This document shows, one piece after another, positions 1 through 9,871 of a DNA stretch of 64,000 nucleotides. How positions within the stretch are numbered: position 1 is the stretch's first letter; each line of letters starts with the position of its first letter. The translations under genes and the position numbers were made by a program. The notes under the pieces were generated by a model that worked only from the letters and a program-made list of their open reading frames with translations, was not told the origin of the DNA and ran no database searches. The stretch spans positions 2,120,757 to 2,184,756 of the forward strand of contig NZ_QUSX01000001.1 of the NCBI RefSeq assembly GCF_003933245.1. The letters run 5' to 3'. The DNA is from Maribacter algicola (GTDB lineage: Bacteria > Bacteroidota > Bacteroidia > Flavobacteriales > Flavobacteriaceae).

Positions 1-1803
1 GGTATGGCCGACAGATGGAACTGGGACAGTCCCTTATTGATCAGCCCCCATGATAATCATAGGCTATATTATGGGTCGCAAAGACTCTGGCGAAGTGATG
101 ACCAAGGAAGTTCTTGGCAGCCTATCAGCAAGGATTTAACGACCAATAGAAACAGGTATGAATTGGACATGATGGGCAGGGTCTGGAGCGTGGATGCCCT
201 GTATGACACGGGAGCTATGTCCAAATATGCCACTTTGACCTCCATTGCAGAATCCCCTAAACAAGAAGGTTTATTGTATACTGGTTCCGATGACGGTTTG
301 ATACATATAAGCGAGGACGGCGGTCAGACCTGGCGGAAAAGTGGGGCCTTGCCCAAAGTCCCCGAGCTTTCTTTTATAAACGATATAGAAGCCTCCGCTC
401 ATGACGCCAATGTTGTATTCGTTAGTGCCGATGCCCATAAAATTGGGAATTATATCCCGTATTTGTTCATGAGCACGGACCGTGGACGTTCGTGGACTTC
501 CATTGTGGGAGACCTCCCAAAAGAGACTATTGTATGGGTCATAAAGCAGGACTTCGTTGATCCAAATCTATTGTTCATCGGGACTGAATATGGCATCTAT
601 TTTTCTCCCAACAAAGGGACTAATTGGATACCATTAAAGTCCGGGTTACCAACCATACCGTTTCGGGACATCGAATTGCACCCAAGGGACAACGATTTGG
701 TGGGAGCATCCTTTGGAAGGGGGTTTTTTGTACTGGACGATTACACTCCGTTACGGGGATTGGGTGAAAGAGTATCGGATAAGAACAACCAACTATTCCC
801 AGTGCGGGATGCCTGGTGGTACGTGCCAAATGTTCCCATGCAGGCCAAGGGGATGCCATCATTAGGATCTACAAGCTTTGCGACGGACAATCCTCCTTTT
901 GGGGCCACCTTCTCTTACTGGATAAAGGATGTGCCAAAAACAGGTAAGACCTTACGAAATGAAAAGGAAAAGGAGCTGAGGTCTAAGAATATTTCGGTAC
1001 CCTTTCCAGGTTGGGAAGCCTTGGAAGAAGAAAGAGGACAGGAGGAAGCTAAAGTGCTTTTTTTAGTGTCAGATCAAGACAAGCAGCCCGTACGATGGTT
1101 GCATGGAAAAACAGGTAAAGGCTTACAACGTACATCTTGGGATTTAAGGCGTTCCGCACCCAACCCAATTGATTTATCCGTCCCCGACTTTAGGCCGCCG
1201 TGGGCCGGAGAGGATCAAGGACCCTTGGTGTCTCCGGGCAACTATAGTGTTCAAATGTACGTGTTGTTTAATGGAAAATTGCAACCACAAGGTGCGCCCC
1301 AAAGTTTTAAGGTAATTCCCGTACACGACCAGAAGAAAAATGTAGATTACAGTGATATCCAAATTTTTATGAATCACACCGCGGAGCTTTCCAGGCAAAT
1401 ATCCAACGCCGGTGAAAAAATGGGAGAATACAATGAGCAAATCAAACACATGAAGGAGGCCTTGCTTAAAACACCTTTGGCAAACGAAAGCCATTTCAAT
1501 AAATTAAATGAATTAAGGTTACTGCTAAGTTCCTTGCGGAAGACCTTATATGGCGACCCTATAAAACAATCATTGGACGAGTCCACGCCACCTTCCATTA
1601 GGTCCAGGGTAGGGCAGGTGGCCGGAGCACATTGGGAAACAACACAAGAACCGACAAAAACGCAGATGGAGAACATTGAAATCGCCGCAAAGGATTTCAA
1701 TACCTTCGAAAAGGAGTTGAAAGCATTTAACAACGCAATGGAAACCTTTGAAAAAACCTTGGAGGAGTTAAAGGCTCCATATACACCAAATAGAAAATTA
1801 TAA
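1..1803 (+). CDS. VPS10/sortilin-like BNR-repeat protein, 5' end cut by window edge
   Basis: Reading frame is open to the left edge, so the ATG at base 4 is probably internal and the first part of the gene lies outside the window. The visible 600 residues hold four Asp-box motifs (S-x-D-x-G-x-x-W type) near residues 31-38, 103-110, 157-164 and 201-208, each ending a propeller blade as in VPS10/BNR (sialidase-like) proteins. After about residue 250 comes a non-repeat region, and the last 120 residues are charged and helical, probably coiled coil. Flavobacterial relatives are usually about 1000 residues long, exported, and annotated as glycosyl hydrolase or VPS10-domain proteins, but no catalytic residue of a glycosidase can be pointed to here. 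The family assignment is firm, the function is not known. The SRAP gene follows after 11 bases. Confidence 0.75.
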   Translation, partial: GMADRWNWDSPLLISPHDNHRLYYGSQRLWRSDDQGSSWQPISKDLTTNRNRYELDMMGRVWSVDALYDTGAMSKYATLTSIAESPKQEGLLYTGSDDGLIHISEDGGQTWRKSGALPKVPELSFINDIEASAHDANVVFVSADAHKIGNYIPYLFMSTDRGRSWTSIVGDLPKETIVWVIKQDFVDPNLLFIGTEYGIYFSPNKGTNWIPLKSGLPTIPFRDIELHPRDNDLVGASFGRGFFVLDDYTPLRGLGERVSDKNNQLFPVRDAWWYVPNVPMQAKGMPSLGSTSFATDNPPFGATFSYWIKDVPKTGKTLRNEKEKELRSKNISVPFPGWEALEEERGQEEAKVLFLVSDQDKQPVRWLHGKTGKGLQRTSWDLRRSAPNPIDLSVPDFRPPWAGEDQGPLVSPGNYSVQMYVLFNGKLQPQGAPQSFKVIPVHDQKKNVDYSDIQIFMNHTAELSRQISNAGEKMGEYNEQIKHMKEALLKTPLANESHFNKLNELRLLLSSLRKTLYGDPIKQSLDESTPPSIRSRVGQVAGAHWETTQEPTKTQMENIEIAAKDFNTFEKELKAFNNAMETFEKTLEELKAPYTPNRKL

Positions 1804-1814
1804 ATATTGGCATC

Positions 1815-2546
1815 ATGTGTTTTTCAACAGAAGAATTTGGTGATGTGAAATTGGTAGAGACCTATTACCGTTTGGATCACAACTATGTGTATGCCGAACC
1901 TGAAAATGAATACAAACGTTATTTTAATAATGGATTCGTACACAACCGCTCTTGGATTATTACCCAAGAAAACCCGAGCATATTAACTGATGCCTTGTGG
2001 GGAATCATACCCAACTATAAATCCAATGTAAACCCTAGGGAATATTATAAAGAAACCATTAAGTACGGGTCTGGATTGAATGCCAGATCGGAAAAGCTTT
2101 TCGACTCCTCCAATTACAATGGCTTCAAAAAATGTATCATTCCCGTAAAAGGCTTTTTTGAGCCTCATACTGCAAAAAACAATTTTAAGATTCCGTTTTA
2201 TTTTAAAAGAAAGGATGACAATCCAATAAGTCTGGCAGGTATTTACACGGTCATTTCAGATGGAACCATTACTTTTTCCATTTTGACCAAACCAGCAAGC
2301 CCATTATTTATCAAAATTCATAATAAAAAGAACAGGAGGCCGGTTATTTTACAGGAAATGGATATTGAGGTTTGGCTTGATCCTACCTTAAGCAAGAATC
2401 AAATCCTTGATGTGATAGCAGATGACCTACCCGATGATAAATTGCAAACCTGGCCTATTAGTAAAGATCTGTACCGAGGCAATGCAGGGCAAAGAGCCGA
2501 TATTACGGAGCCGGTAGAATATGAGGCATTGGAGATAGCCTATTGA
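1815..2546 (+). CDS. SOS response-associated peptidase (SRAP/HMCES-YedK family)
   Basis: 243-residue SRAP protein. The family shields abasic sites in single-stranded DNA by forming a thiazolidine crosslink through the N-terminal cysteine, and can reverse it. Key residues are visible: Met1-Cys2 (the Met must be removed to expose Cys2), Asn89 in the NARSE motif, Glu116 in GFFE, and His169 in the IHNKKNRRP segment. The start codon is fixed by the need for Cys at position 2. The gene is intact and of usual length. It starts 11 bases after the BNR gene, so it may be co-transcribed, and it is followed by a hairpin terminator at 2599-2628. No LexA-like site is apparent upstream. Confidence 0.92.
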   Translation: MCFSTEEFGDVKLVETYYRLDHNYVYAEPENEYKRYFNNGFVHNRSWIITQENPSILTDALWGIIPNYKSNVNPREYYKETIKYGSGLNARSEKLFDSSNYNGFKKCIIPVKGFFEPHTAKNNFKIPFYFKRKDDNPISLAGIYTVISDGTITFSILTKPASPLFIKIHNKKNRRPVILQEMDIEVWLDPTLSKNQILDVIADDLPDDKLQTWPISKDLYRGNAGQRADITEPVEYEALEIAY

Positions 2547-2598
2547 TCTGCCTCTTATGGTTTTTGAAAAATAATTAACAACTCGTTAAATACGAAAA

Positions 2599-2628
2599 AG
2601 CCAATTGAAAGGTCAAGTGGCTTTTTTT
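2599..2628. terminator. Hairpin terminator after the SRAP gene
   Basis: A 10-bp stem (AGCCAATTGA with TCAAGTGGCT, one mismatch) and 4-base loop is followed by seven T on the plus strand and preceded by five A, so it can stop transcription in both directions. On the minus strand it directly follows the relic tRNA 3' end at 2631-2700. Confidence 0.75.
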
Positions 2629-2630
2629 AG

Positions 2631-2700
2631 CTAGCGGGAACTCTCGACTTGCACCGGCTTCGCTCATGATAAACTTCTCGTTCAGTCTTGATTTCAAGAC
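2631..2700 (-). pseudogene. Degenerate partial copy of a tRNA 3' half
   Basis: Read on the minus strand this stretch ends in AGTTCCCGCTA, identical to the last 11 bases of tRNA-fMet at 2791-2863, with a TCGAG just before it matching the T-loop, but the D arm and anticodon arm cannot be folded. Like the intact gene, the relic 3' end is followed at once by a hairpin terminator. The right end holds a 16-base palindrome at 2685-2700. Best explained as the decayed second copy of a tRNA unit; it could also be a short dispersed repeat that carries tRNA-like sequence. Confidence 0.4.
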
Positions 2701-2704
2701 TTAC

Positions 2705-2739
2705 CAAAAAAAAACATCACCTTGTTGGATTCAAGGTGA
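2705..2739. terminator. Hairpin with flanking A and T runs
   Basis: Perfect 8-bp stem TCACCTTG/CAAGGTGA with a 7-base loop; nine A precede it on the plus strand, giving a long T run for minus-strand transcripts, and CTTTTTC follows. It is the second terminator-like hairpin downstream of tRNA-fMet. Confidence 0.55.
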
Positions 2740-2755
2740 AACTTTTTCTTCAAAA

Positions 2756-2783
2756 GAAAAAGCCATCAATTATATTGATGGCT
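2756..2783 (-). terminator. Terminator of tRNA-fMet
   Basis: Perfect 10-bp stem AGCCATCAAT/ATTGATGGCT with a 3-base loop, followed on the minus strand by a run of T, starting 8 bases beyond the tRNA 3' end. Confidence 0.8.
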
Positions 2784-2790
2784 TTCTTAG

Positions 2791-2863
<73 letters not shown>

Positions 2864-3008
2864 ATATGGACGACAAAGATACAATTGTTTTCATGTAAAT
2901 TCCAAATATGATTCACTTTCATTTTGAATAGGGAATAAAAATCTTGACTTTCTTGTCCTTATAGGTTCCAAAACTATATTTTCAATTTTATTGGCTACTT
3001 TAGAACAC

Positions 3009-4373
3009 ATGAAACAACTGAATGATTTTTTAATACAGGCAATTTCCGGAACGGAATGGCCCATGTTTGTTCTATTGATTGGAGGAGGTCTTTTTTTAAT
3101 GCTGTATTCCAGATTAATGCCCTACCGTTATTTTGGACATGCCCTAGCAATAACTCGGGGAAAGTATGACGATAAGAATGCAAAAGGGGATGTTAGTTCC
3201 CTTCAGGCATTATCGGCGGCTGTTGCGGCTACCGTTGGACTTGGAAATATTTCAGGGGTCGCCATTGCCATTCATGATGGTGGTCCAGGGGTGGTTTTTT
3301 GGATTTGGATGACCGCGCTTATAGGAATGTGTATTAAGTTCTACTCCTGTAGTCTTTCCATAATGTTCAGGGGAGAAGACTCGGAAGGTCATTTACAGGG
3401 AGGTCCCATGTTCTATATTGTAAATGGACTAGGTAAAAAATATAAACCTTTGGCCATATTCTTTGCCCTGGCCGGACTCTTTGGTTTTTTAGGTGTTTTT
3501 ACGGCCAATCAATTTACGGAAACATTCATGAGTGTTATAAATCCATCCGAAACCATCATACAAATGAGTGAGTTTAACTGGAAATTGACCATTGGTTTTG
3601 TGCTAGCCATTGTGAGTTCTTTCGTTATTTTTGGGGGGTTGGAAAAAATAGCCAAGGTGGCTACAGCAATAGTCCCCTTTATGGTGATGGTATATTTGGT
3701 TGCTGTTTTATTTGTGATGTTCATGAACGCATCCCAGGTAATACCCTCGCTCAAGATGATTATTACAGAAGCTTGGAACTTTAAGTCCGTTGTTTCGGGA
3801 GGGTTTTGGGGACTTGTGATTATAGGAGTCCGCAGAGCAATGTTTTCCAATGAGGCCGGTCTGGGTAGTGCTCCCATGTATCACGGTCAGTCTAAAAACG
3901 ATGAGCCCATACGGGAAGGATTGGTGGCCATGTTGGGCCCGTTTATAGATACAATACTGGTCTGTACTTTTACTGCCGTTGTTATTATTCTAAGTGGGGC
4001 TTATTTGGAGGATGGTAGCGGAATTGTAATGACCTTAAACGCTTTTCAAAAGACATTGTTCGGTTTTGGAGATCAACTTTTGATGGTAATTGTAACGGCC
4101 TTTGCCCTTTCTACCTTGTTTACGTATTCCTACTATGGAGTTAAGTGCCTTTCATTTTTGACGAATGCGAAAATTGGTAGATGGTACAATATCTATTTTG
4201 TGATTATGATTGTTTTTGCGGCTATTGCTTCTTTGGAACTAGTTAAAAATCTTATCGATCTCTCCTATGCCCTTATGGTAATTCCAAATATGATTGCCGT
4301 ACTTTTGTTGGCTCCTAAGGTTAATGCTGCCACCAAGGTTTATTTTGAAAAATTAAAGAATGAAAGATCATAA
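3009..4373 (+). CDS. AGCS-family sodium:alanine/glycine symporter
   Basis: 454-residue polytopic inner-membrane protein of the alanine/glycine:cation symporter family, importing small neutral amino acids with Na+ or H+. Family signatures seen: GDVSSLQALSAAVAATVGLGN with the following GGPG near the N-terminus, a FYSCSL segment, GGPMFYI, and a late RRAMFSNEAGLGSAPM motif. About eleven hydrophobic segments can be counted. The ATG at 3009 is chosen over an in-frame TTG at 2991 because a promoter-like TACTTTAG box overlaps that earlier codon. The last 14 bases overlap era, so the two are probably co-transcribed and translationally coupled. The exact substrate is not readable from sequence. Confidence 0.92.
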   Translation: MKQLNDFLIQAISGTEWPMFVLLIGGGLFLMLYSRLMPYRYFGHALAITRGKYDDKNAKGDVSSLQALSAAVAATVGLGNISGVAIAIHDGGPGVVFWIWMTALIGMCIKFYSCSLSIMFRGEDSEGHLQGGPMFYIVNGLGKKYKPLAIFFALAGLFGFLGVFTANQFTETFMSVINPSETIIQMSEFNWKLTIGFVLAIVSSFVIFGGLEKIAKVATAIVPFMVMVYLVAVLFVMFMNASQVIPSLKMIITEAWNFKSVVSGGFWGLVIIGVRRAMFSNEAGLGSAPMYHGQSKNDEPIREGLVAMLGPFIDTILVCTFTAVVIILSGAYLEDGSGIVMTLNAFQKTLFGFGDQLLMVIVTAFALSTLFTYSYYGVKCLSFLTNAKIGRWYNIYFVIMIVFAAIASLELVKNLIDLSYALMVIPNMIAVLLLAPKVNAATKVYFEKLKNERS

Positions 4374-5244
4374 AGCTGGTTTTGTAAATATTATTGGTAA
4401 TCCCAACGTGGGCAAGTCCACCTTAATGAATGCCTTTGTGGGTGAAAAATTATCCATAATTACTTCGAAGGCACAAACTACAAGACACAGGATTTTAGGT
4501 ATTGTAAACGGAGATGATTTTCAGGTTATTCTTTCGGATACTCCTGGTATTATCAAACCTGCCTATGATCTTCAATCCTCTATGATGGATTTTGTAAAGT
4601 CGGCTTTTGATGATGCCGATGTACTATTATATATGGTCGAAATAGGTGAGAAGGCTTTGAAAGATGAAAACTTCTTTATTAGGATTAAGAATTCTAAGAT
4701 TCCTGTACTCTTGCTTTTGAACAAAATCGATAGTGCCAGCCAAGAACTTTTGGAAGAGCAGGTACAGTATTGGCAGGAACAACTTCCATCCGTGGAAATA
4801 CATCCCATATCGGCCCTGCAAAACTTCAATGTTCGGGGTGTTTTTGAAAGAATTTTAGAGTTGTTGCCGATTTCCCCACCCTATTATCCCAAGGACCAAT
4901 TAACGGATAAACCGGAACGTTTTTTTGTCAACGAAACCATACGGGAAAAAATACTCTTGTATTATAAAAAGGAAATTCCATATGCCGTGGAGGTGGAGAC
5001 CGAGGAATTTCTTGAGGATGAAGAGATAATTAGAATTCGATCCGTAATCATGGTCGAGCGAGATTCCCAAAAAGGAATTATAATCGGCCATAAAGGTAGC
5101 GCACTGAAAAAAGTAGGGGTTGAAGCCCGAAAGGATTTGGAACAGTTTTTTGACAAGCAAGTACACATTGAACTATACGTAAAGGTGAACAAAAATTGGC
5201 GTAACGACACTAGACAATTAAAACGGTTTGGGTATAATAATTAA
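4360..5244 (+). CDS. era: GTPase Era
   Basis: 294-residue Era, the essential GTPase that binds the 3' end of 16S rRNA and helps mature the 30S subunit. GTPase motifs in order: G1 GNPNVGKST at residues 13-21, G3 DTPG at 60-63, G4 NKID at 123-126. The C-terminal KH domain carries the GxxG loop (GHKG) inside IIIGHKGSALKKVG. Length is normal for the family. The start overlaps the symporter gene by 14 bases. A second Era-like GTPase gene, der, lies 1 kb downstream, so two ribosome-assembly GTPases are close neighbours, separated only by an acetyltransferase gene. Confidence 0.97.
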   Translation: MKDHKAGFVNIIGNPNVGKSTLMNAFVGEKLSIITSKAQTTRHRILGIVNGDDFQVILSDTPGIIKPAYDLQSSMMDFVKSAFDDADVLLYMVEIGEKALKDENFFIRIKNSKIPVLLLLNKIDSASQELLEEQVQYWQEQLPSVEIHPISALQNFNVRGVFERILELLPISPPYYPKDQLTDKPERFFVNETIREKILLYYKKEIPYAVEVETEEFLEDEEIIRIRSVIMVERDSQKGIIIGHKGSALKKVGVEARKDLEQFFDKQVHIELYVKVNKNWRNDTRQLKRFGYNN

Positions 5245-5289
5245 TGTTAGCCTATAATTTTGTATTTGTTTTATAATCTTCTAATTAGT

Positions 5290-5330
5290 AATCGTTTGAG
5301 GGTAAAATGAGCTCTCCAAAACAAACGATT
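5290..5330. repeat. Inverted repeat downstream of era
   Basis: Perfect 9-bp arms AATCGTTTG and CAAACGATT around a 23-base loop, 45 bases after the era stop codon. It may weakly terminate era transcripts, but lacks a clear T run. Confidence 0.4.
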
Positions 5331-5398
5331 TCACTTTTATGCATTAAAACTTTTATCGAAAAAATTGCTTTAGGTCAGTTATGATGTAGAACTTTAAC

Positions 5399-5406
5399 TA
5401 TCTTTG
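5399..5406 (+). promoter_or_regulatory. Flavobacterial -7 box (TATCTTTG) of the acetyltransferase gene
   Basis: Exact match to the Bacteroidota TAnnTTTG consensus. It overlaps the TTG codon at 5404, which argues that the gene starts at an ATG further downstream. No good -33 TTTG is seen. Confidence 0.55.
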
Positions 5407-5439
5407 AATATCGATGAAATGCAAAAAAAATACGATGAA

Positions 5440-6153
5440 ATGCAGAATATAATCATTTTTGGTGCTTCAGGCCACGGTAGTGTTGTACTGGATTGTATAG
5501 AGAAGGAAGGGAAGTACAAGGTGATAGGATTCATCGATTCTTTCAAAAAGAAAGGTGCCATAATTAATGGTTACCCAATTTTAGGTACCGAATTTGACTT
5601 ACCATTTCTAATAGATAAATATAATATTCGTGGGGGTATTGTTGCTATTGGAGACAATTGGATTCGTAGTTCTATGGTAGACCGTATCAATAAGATTTCA
5701 CCTAATTTTTCTTACGTCTCCGTTGTTCATCCAAGTGCTGAGGTTGGCAAGGGAGCGCAATATGGTGTTGGGACAGTTATAATGCCTGGTGTTATTGTAA
5801 ATGCAAATTCCGTAATAGGTAATTTTTGCCTTTTAAACACCAATAGTTCGTTAGGGCATGATGGGTTTATGCAAGATTTTTCCAGTTTAGCTCCAAAGAC
5901 GTGCACTGGTGGTAATCTCATTTTGGGTAAGTATTCCGCCTTGTGTTTGGGAGCCAACGTTATTGATTCCATCACCATTGGCGAACATACCGTTGTAGGG
6001 GCAGGTTCTTTGGTAGTGGGTAATTTGGAAAGTAACATTCTCGCTTTTGGTTCTCCGGCCAAGAAAATTAAGGTAAGGAATATCGGCGAACCATATATGT
6101 CCGGTAGGAAAAACAAATTGGACGTCATTCCTCTTTACAAGTGGGAACAATAA
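5440..6153 (+). CDS. NeuD/PglD-like sugar O/N-acetyltransferase (left-handed beta-helix)
   Basis: About 237 residues. The N-terminus (NIIIFGASGHGSVVLDCI) is the Rossmann-like nucleotide-sugar binding fold of PglD/NeuD enzymes; from about residue 90 isoleucine/valine-rich hexapeptide repeats form a left-handed beta-helix that binds acetyl-CoA, with the catalytic His expected in the segment around NTNSSLGHDG. These enzymes acetylate amino-sugars or sialic acids for surface glycans. The start is placed at the ATG at 5440 because the promoter box at 5399-5406 covers the TTG at 5404 and leaves almost no leader for the ATG at 5419; family members also begin right before this Rossmann strand. It stands alone, not in a polysaccharide cluster, so its substrate is unknown. 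Confidence 0.8.
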   Translation: MQNIIIFGASGHGSVVLDCIEKEGKYKVIGFIDSFKKKGAIINGYPILGTEFDLPFLIDKYNIRGGIVAIGDNWIRSSMVDRINKISPNFSYVSVVHPSAEVGKGAQYGVGTVIMPGVIVNANSVIGNFCLLNTNSSLGHDGFMQDFSSLAPKTCTGGNLILGKYSALCLGANVIDSITIGEHTVVGAGSLVVGNLESNILAFGSPAKKIKVRNIGEPYMSGRKNKLDVIPLYKWEQ

Positions 6154-6186
6154 ACTGGTTATCATTTTTCTGAATACTTTAATTAC

Positions 6187-6194
6187 TACCTTTG
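6187..6194 (+). promoter_or_regulatory. -7 box (TACCTTTG) of der
   Basis: TAnnTTTG match 15 bases before the der ATG, implying a leader of only about 10 bases. A T-rich stretch 19 bases upstream may act as the -33 element. Confidence 0.55.
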
Positions 6195-6209
6195 CGCCAA
6201 ATTTAAGCT

Positions 6210-7514
6210 ATGGGTGCTATTGTTGCTATTGTGGGAAGGCCAAATGTGGGTAAATCGACTTTTTTCAATCGGTTGATCCAACGAAGGGAGGCAATTGTAG
6301 ACGCTTCGAGCGGGGTTACGCGTGACCGCCACTATGGGAAAAGCGATTGGAACGGAAAGGAATTCTCACTCATAGATACCGGAGGATATGTTTTGGGCAG
6401 TGATGATATCTTTGAACAGGAGATAGATAAGCAGGTAGAACTTGCCATAGAGGAAGCAGATGCCATTATTTTTATGGTGGATGTGGAAACTGGTGTAACA
6501 GGTATGGATGAAGATGTCGCCAAACTTCTTAGGCGTGTCAATAAACCGGTTTTTTTGGCGGTGAACAAGGTGGATAATGCCATGAGAGAAGAGGATGCGG
6601 TTGAATTCTACTCGCTTGGCCTGGGGGATTATTATACTTTATCAAGCATTAATGGTAGTGGTACCGGCGAACTGTTGGACGCATTGGTAGAGAAATTACC
6701 GGAAGGCGAAAAGGAGGAAAGTGAACTTCCCAGATTTGCCGTTGTCGGAAGGCCCAATGCCGGTAAATCCTCTTTCATAAATGCATTGATAGGTGAGGAG
6801 CGGTATATAGTTACCGATATTGCTGGCACTACACGGGATAGTATCGATACAACCTATAACCGATTCGGGTTCGAATTTAATTTGGTGGATACGGCAGGAA
6901 TTCGAAGGAAATCCAAGGTTAAGGAAGATTTGGAGTTTTATTCTGTAATGCGCTCCGTAAGGGCCATAGAGAATTGTGATGTTTGCTTATTATTGTTGGA
7001 TGCCACCCGTGGCTTTGACGGCCAGGTTGAAAATATTTTTTGGTTGGCGGCCAGGAACAATAAGGGTATTGTAATTCTGGTAAACAAATGGGATTTGGTA
7101 GCCGATAAAGAGACCAATACCATTAAGCAATACACCCAAAAAATAAAGAAGGCCATTGAACCTTTTACCGATGTGCCCATTCTTTTTATATCTGTACTAA
7201 CAAAACAACGCATATTCAAAGCCATTGAAACGGCCGTGGAGGTGTATCAGAATAGAAGTAAAAAAATTAAGACCCGTGAGTTTAACGATGTCATGCTACC
7301 TTTAATTGAAAATTACCCGCCTCCTGCTTACAAAGGCAAATACGTGAAAATCAAGTTTTGTACCCAACTGCCTACACCATATCCTCAATTTGCCTTTTTC
7401 TGCAACCTGCCCCAGTATGTCAGGGATCCTTATAAAAGATATCTCGAAAATAAAATCAGGGAAGAATTTGATTTTACGGGCGTGCCTATTAAGGTTTTTA
7501 TGCGAAAGAAATAA
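6210..7514 (+). CDS. der: Ribosome biogenesis GTPase Der (EngA)
   Basis: 434-residue double GTPase needed for 50S subunit assembly. First G domain begins at residue 4 with G1 GRPNVGKST at 9-17 and DTGG as G3; the second begins near residue 175 with [13 protein letters not shown] and NKWD. A C-terminal KH-like domain ends in [13 protein letters not shown]. Length and order are typical. A diverged copy of the last 25 codons is found 2.3 kb downstream at 9871-9951, evidence that the 3' end of der was included in a tandem duplication. Confidence 0.97.
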   Translation: MGAIVAIVGRPNVGKSTFFNRLIQRREAIVDASSGVTRDRHYGKSDWNGKEFSLIDTGGYVLGSDDIFEQEIDKQVELAIEEADAIIFMVDVETGVTGMDEDVAKLLRRVNKPVFLAVNKVDNAMREEDAVEFYSLGLGDYYTLSSINGSGTGELLDALVEKLPEGEKEESELPRFAVVGRPNAGKSSFINALIGEERYIVTDIAGTTRDSIDTTYNRFGFEFNLVDTAGIRRKSKVKEDLEFYSVMRSVRAIENCDVCLLLLDATRGFDGQVENIFWLAARNNKGIVILVNKWDLVADKETNTIKQYTQKIKKAIEPFTDVPILFISVLTKQRIFKAIETAVEVYQNRSKKIKTREFNDVMLPLIENYPPPAYKGKYVKIKFCTQLPTPYPQFAFFCNLPQYVRDPYKRYLENKIREEFDFTGVPIKVFMRKK

Positions 7515-7552
7515 AATAAGGTAGGCACGATTTTTGGGGATTCAATGCCACT

Positions 7553-9871
7553 ATGACCTTCTCTTGTATGCGTGGAATTTACTTTCTTATGGGATGTCTA
7601 ATTGGTTCATTGGTCTTGGCTCAGCCACAGTCCAAAGATCAAGGACTTTATACAATGGAGAACATCCATCTTCATCTAAACAAAACTAAATATTTGATGG
7701 GAGAGCAGCTTTGGTTCAAAGCTTATGTTTGGGACCAAAAGCAAAAAGTGCCATCGATGGGGACGACCAATCTTCATGTTGGGATTTACAATAATCAGGG
7801 AAAAGAAATCAAACGAAAGCTCTTGTTGGTTGAATCCGGTATGGCTCAGGGTGAATTTGTTATCGATTCTGCTTTATCGGACACAGAATACACCATAATG
7901 GCTTGGACTAACTTCATGCAAAATTTTGAGCATTTGCCCCCTTTTCAACAACGTATTCAAATTTTGAAGGATGGGATAAAAAGTGAAGATTCCCTTGAGA
8001 AAAAAATGAAAATTTCAATCTATCCGGAAGGTGGACAACTGATCGAGGGAGCATATAACAACATAGGAATATTTATAGACAACGGTCTGGGCCAGGGAAT
8101 TCAGATTAATGATATTGAACTCATTGATGACAGAGGTAAACGCATTCAACACAAAATTACCACAAACAGTTTTGGGATGGCCAAAACGGCCTTCTTGGTG
8201 GAAGCAGGAAAAAGTTACTACCTACAAAGTAAACAGCAAGAACTTCCTCTGATACGTCAACGTTTGCCCAACGCCATAAAAAATCGGGTAGGTCTCAGTA
8301 TCAATAATCAAGGAAAGGAAAAGGTACTTTTTAGACTTGTTTCCTCCAAAGAAACCCTTTCAGCAAAGGATGGGGATACATATATGTTAGGTGTTTACCA
8401 GGATGATTTTCTAATGCTGGAAAATATTGAGATAGATAAACGGGAACCGGTGATTTCACTAGCTCGGGAAAAATTGCCTTTTGGTACTTTAACGGCAACC
8501 CTCTTTGATGAAGACTTAAGCCCAGTTGCCTATAGAATGTTTTTTAATCATAAAAATCAGAAGAGTGTCATTCGCCATGTGGAAATTGACCATGACTTTA
8601 CCGAATTCGACGATTCTCTCAAGTTGAATCTTAGACTGCCCAAGGATATGCAGGAAGCAGAGGTAAGCCTATCTGCCCTTCCCAAGGAGAGTTTAGCCTA
8701 TGATGCCTATAATTCGATTTCTTCCTCGTTCCTCTTAAGACCCTATACAAATAAAACGTTTCAAGACCGATACTTTTTTGACGTTATGGACAGAAGAAAA
8801 CAATACGAACTGGATTTACGTTTAATGATAGAGGGTTGGGGAAAATACGACTGGTCTTCTAAAGAGCAAGGAGAGGTGGAATTGGCCTTTGAAATGGAAA
8901 GCGGCATTCCATTTTATGGAAAAGTATTGGACGCCAATCTGATGGAAGAAAACCAAATTGCACTGCTTGCCGAATTATCGCCGGACGTGGCTTTTGCTGA
9001 ACTTGATAGGAATAAGTCTTTTAAAGGTAATATGGTTCTTTTTAATGGTGATTCCCTAGGAGTGAGTCTCTTAGATGGAAAAGGAAAGCTTAGAAAACCC
9101 AAAGCGGAGATTTCGTTTGGAAACCCTGAAGAAACAGATTTGTCGATATTAGAATGGTTAAACAATAATATGCGTAAAAAGCAAAATGATGAGGTTAAGG
9201 AAAAATTTAGGTATGAACCATTAAATATAGGGGAAAGGACCATTGCACTAGATGAAGTGATAGTCACTGAAAATGCTTACAAAAAGAAAAAAACAGAAAT
9301 GTTTGTAACAGATAATGGAATAATTAGTGAGGGCAGAATCATCAGAGACGCGGATATTGAAAGATACAATAGTGTTTCGAGTTATTTGGCTACCTTAGGT
9401 TATAGATATTCAAAAGGTTTGGATGCTGACGGCTTTTATGTTGATGTTCTGCTGAACCCTAAAAACAATAGTCCGGTCAGCGTAGATTCAAGGCTTCTAA
9501 GCCTGCCTCTTTCTAGTGTAAAGGCCATTTACTTTGATATTGAAAAGGAAATATTTGTAAGTATAGTACTTAGGGATAGGGCTTATGAAAGTCCAGAACA
9601 ACGTATGAAATTCGTCAAGTTTGCTATTGAAAATGGGTTTACCCTTCCTCAAGAGTATTTTCGGCCAAACTACTCGAATTATGGGAACCAGTTGTTCAAG
9701 GATTATGGTGCTTTGGATTGGAAAGCCAATATCTCGATAAACTCAGAAATACCTAAATCAGTAAAAATACCCCTTAAAAATCAGAATGGAATCCAATTGT
9801 ATATTGAAGGTATGGATAGGGAGGGTTCTCTAATTTCCCAAAAAGAATTTATAGGCATTCAAACTTATTAG
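7553..9871 (+). CDS. Large exported protein with macroglobulin-like N-terminus, tandem paralogue 1
   Basis: 772 residues with an N-terminal signal peptide ending near SLVLAQ. Residues about 35-150 (ENIHLHLNKT, EQLWFKAYVW) resemble the MG1/MG2 macroglobulin-type beta-sandwich module of Bacteroidota surface proteins; later segments (YPEGGQLIEGAYNNIG) are shared with the next gene. Near residue 560 a LDEVIVTEN segment looks like the start of a TonB-receptor plug, but no beta-barrel follows, so it is not a receptor. Probably periplasmic or outer-membrane associated. The ATG at 7553 is supported by alignment with the start region of the paralogue, where CAATGCC stands just before both ATGs. Function unknown. 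Confidence 0.75.
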   Translation: MTFSCMRGIYFLMGCLIGSLVLAQPQSKDQGLYTMENIHLHLNKTKYLMGEQLWFKAYVWDQKQKVPSMGTTNLHVGIYNNQGKEIKRKLLLVESGMAQGEFVIDSALSDTEYTIMAWTNFMQNFEHLPPFQQRIQILKDGIKSEDSLEKKMKISIYPEGGQLIEGAYNNIGIFIDNGLGQGIQINDIELIDDRGKRIQHKITTNSFGMAKTAFLVEAGKSYYLQSKQQELPLIRQRLPNAIKNRVGLSINNQGKEKVLFRLVSSKETLSAKDGDTYMLGVYQDDFLMLENIEIDKREPVISLAREKLPFGTLTATLFDEDLSPVAYRMFFNHKNQKSVIRHVEIDHDFTEFDDSLKLNLRLPKDMQEAEVSLSALPKESLAYDAYNSISSSFLLRPYTNKTFQDRYFFDVMDRRKQYELDLRLMIEGWGKYDWSSKEQGEVELAFEMESGIPFYGKVLDANLMEENQIALLAELSPDVAFAELDRNKSFKGNMVLFNGDSLGVSLLDGKGKLRKPKAEISFGNPEETDLSILEWLNNNMRKKQNDEVKEKFRYEPLNIGERTIALDEVIVTENAYKKKKTEMFVTDNGIISEGRIIRDADIERYNSVSSYLATLGYRYSKGLDADGFYVDVLLNPKNNSPVSVDSRLLSLPLSSVKAIYFDIEKEIFVSIVLRDRAYESPEQRMKFVKFAIENGFTLPQEYFRPNYSNYGNQLFKDYGALDWKANISINSEIPKSVKIPLKNQNGIQLYIEGMDREGSLISQKEFIGIQTY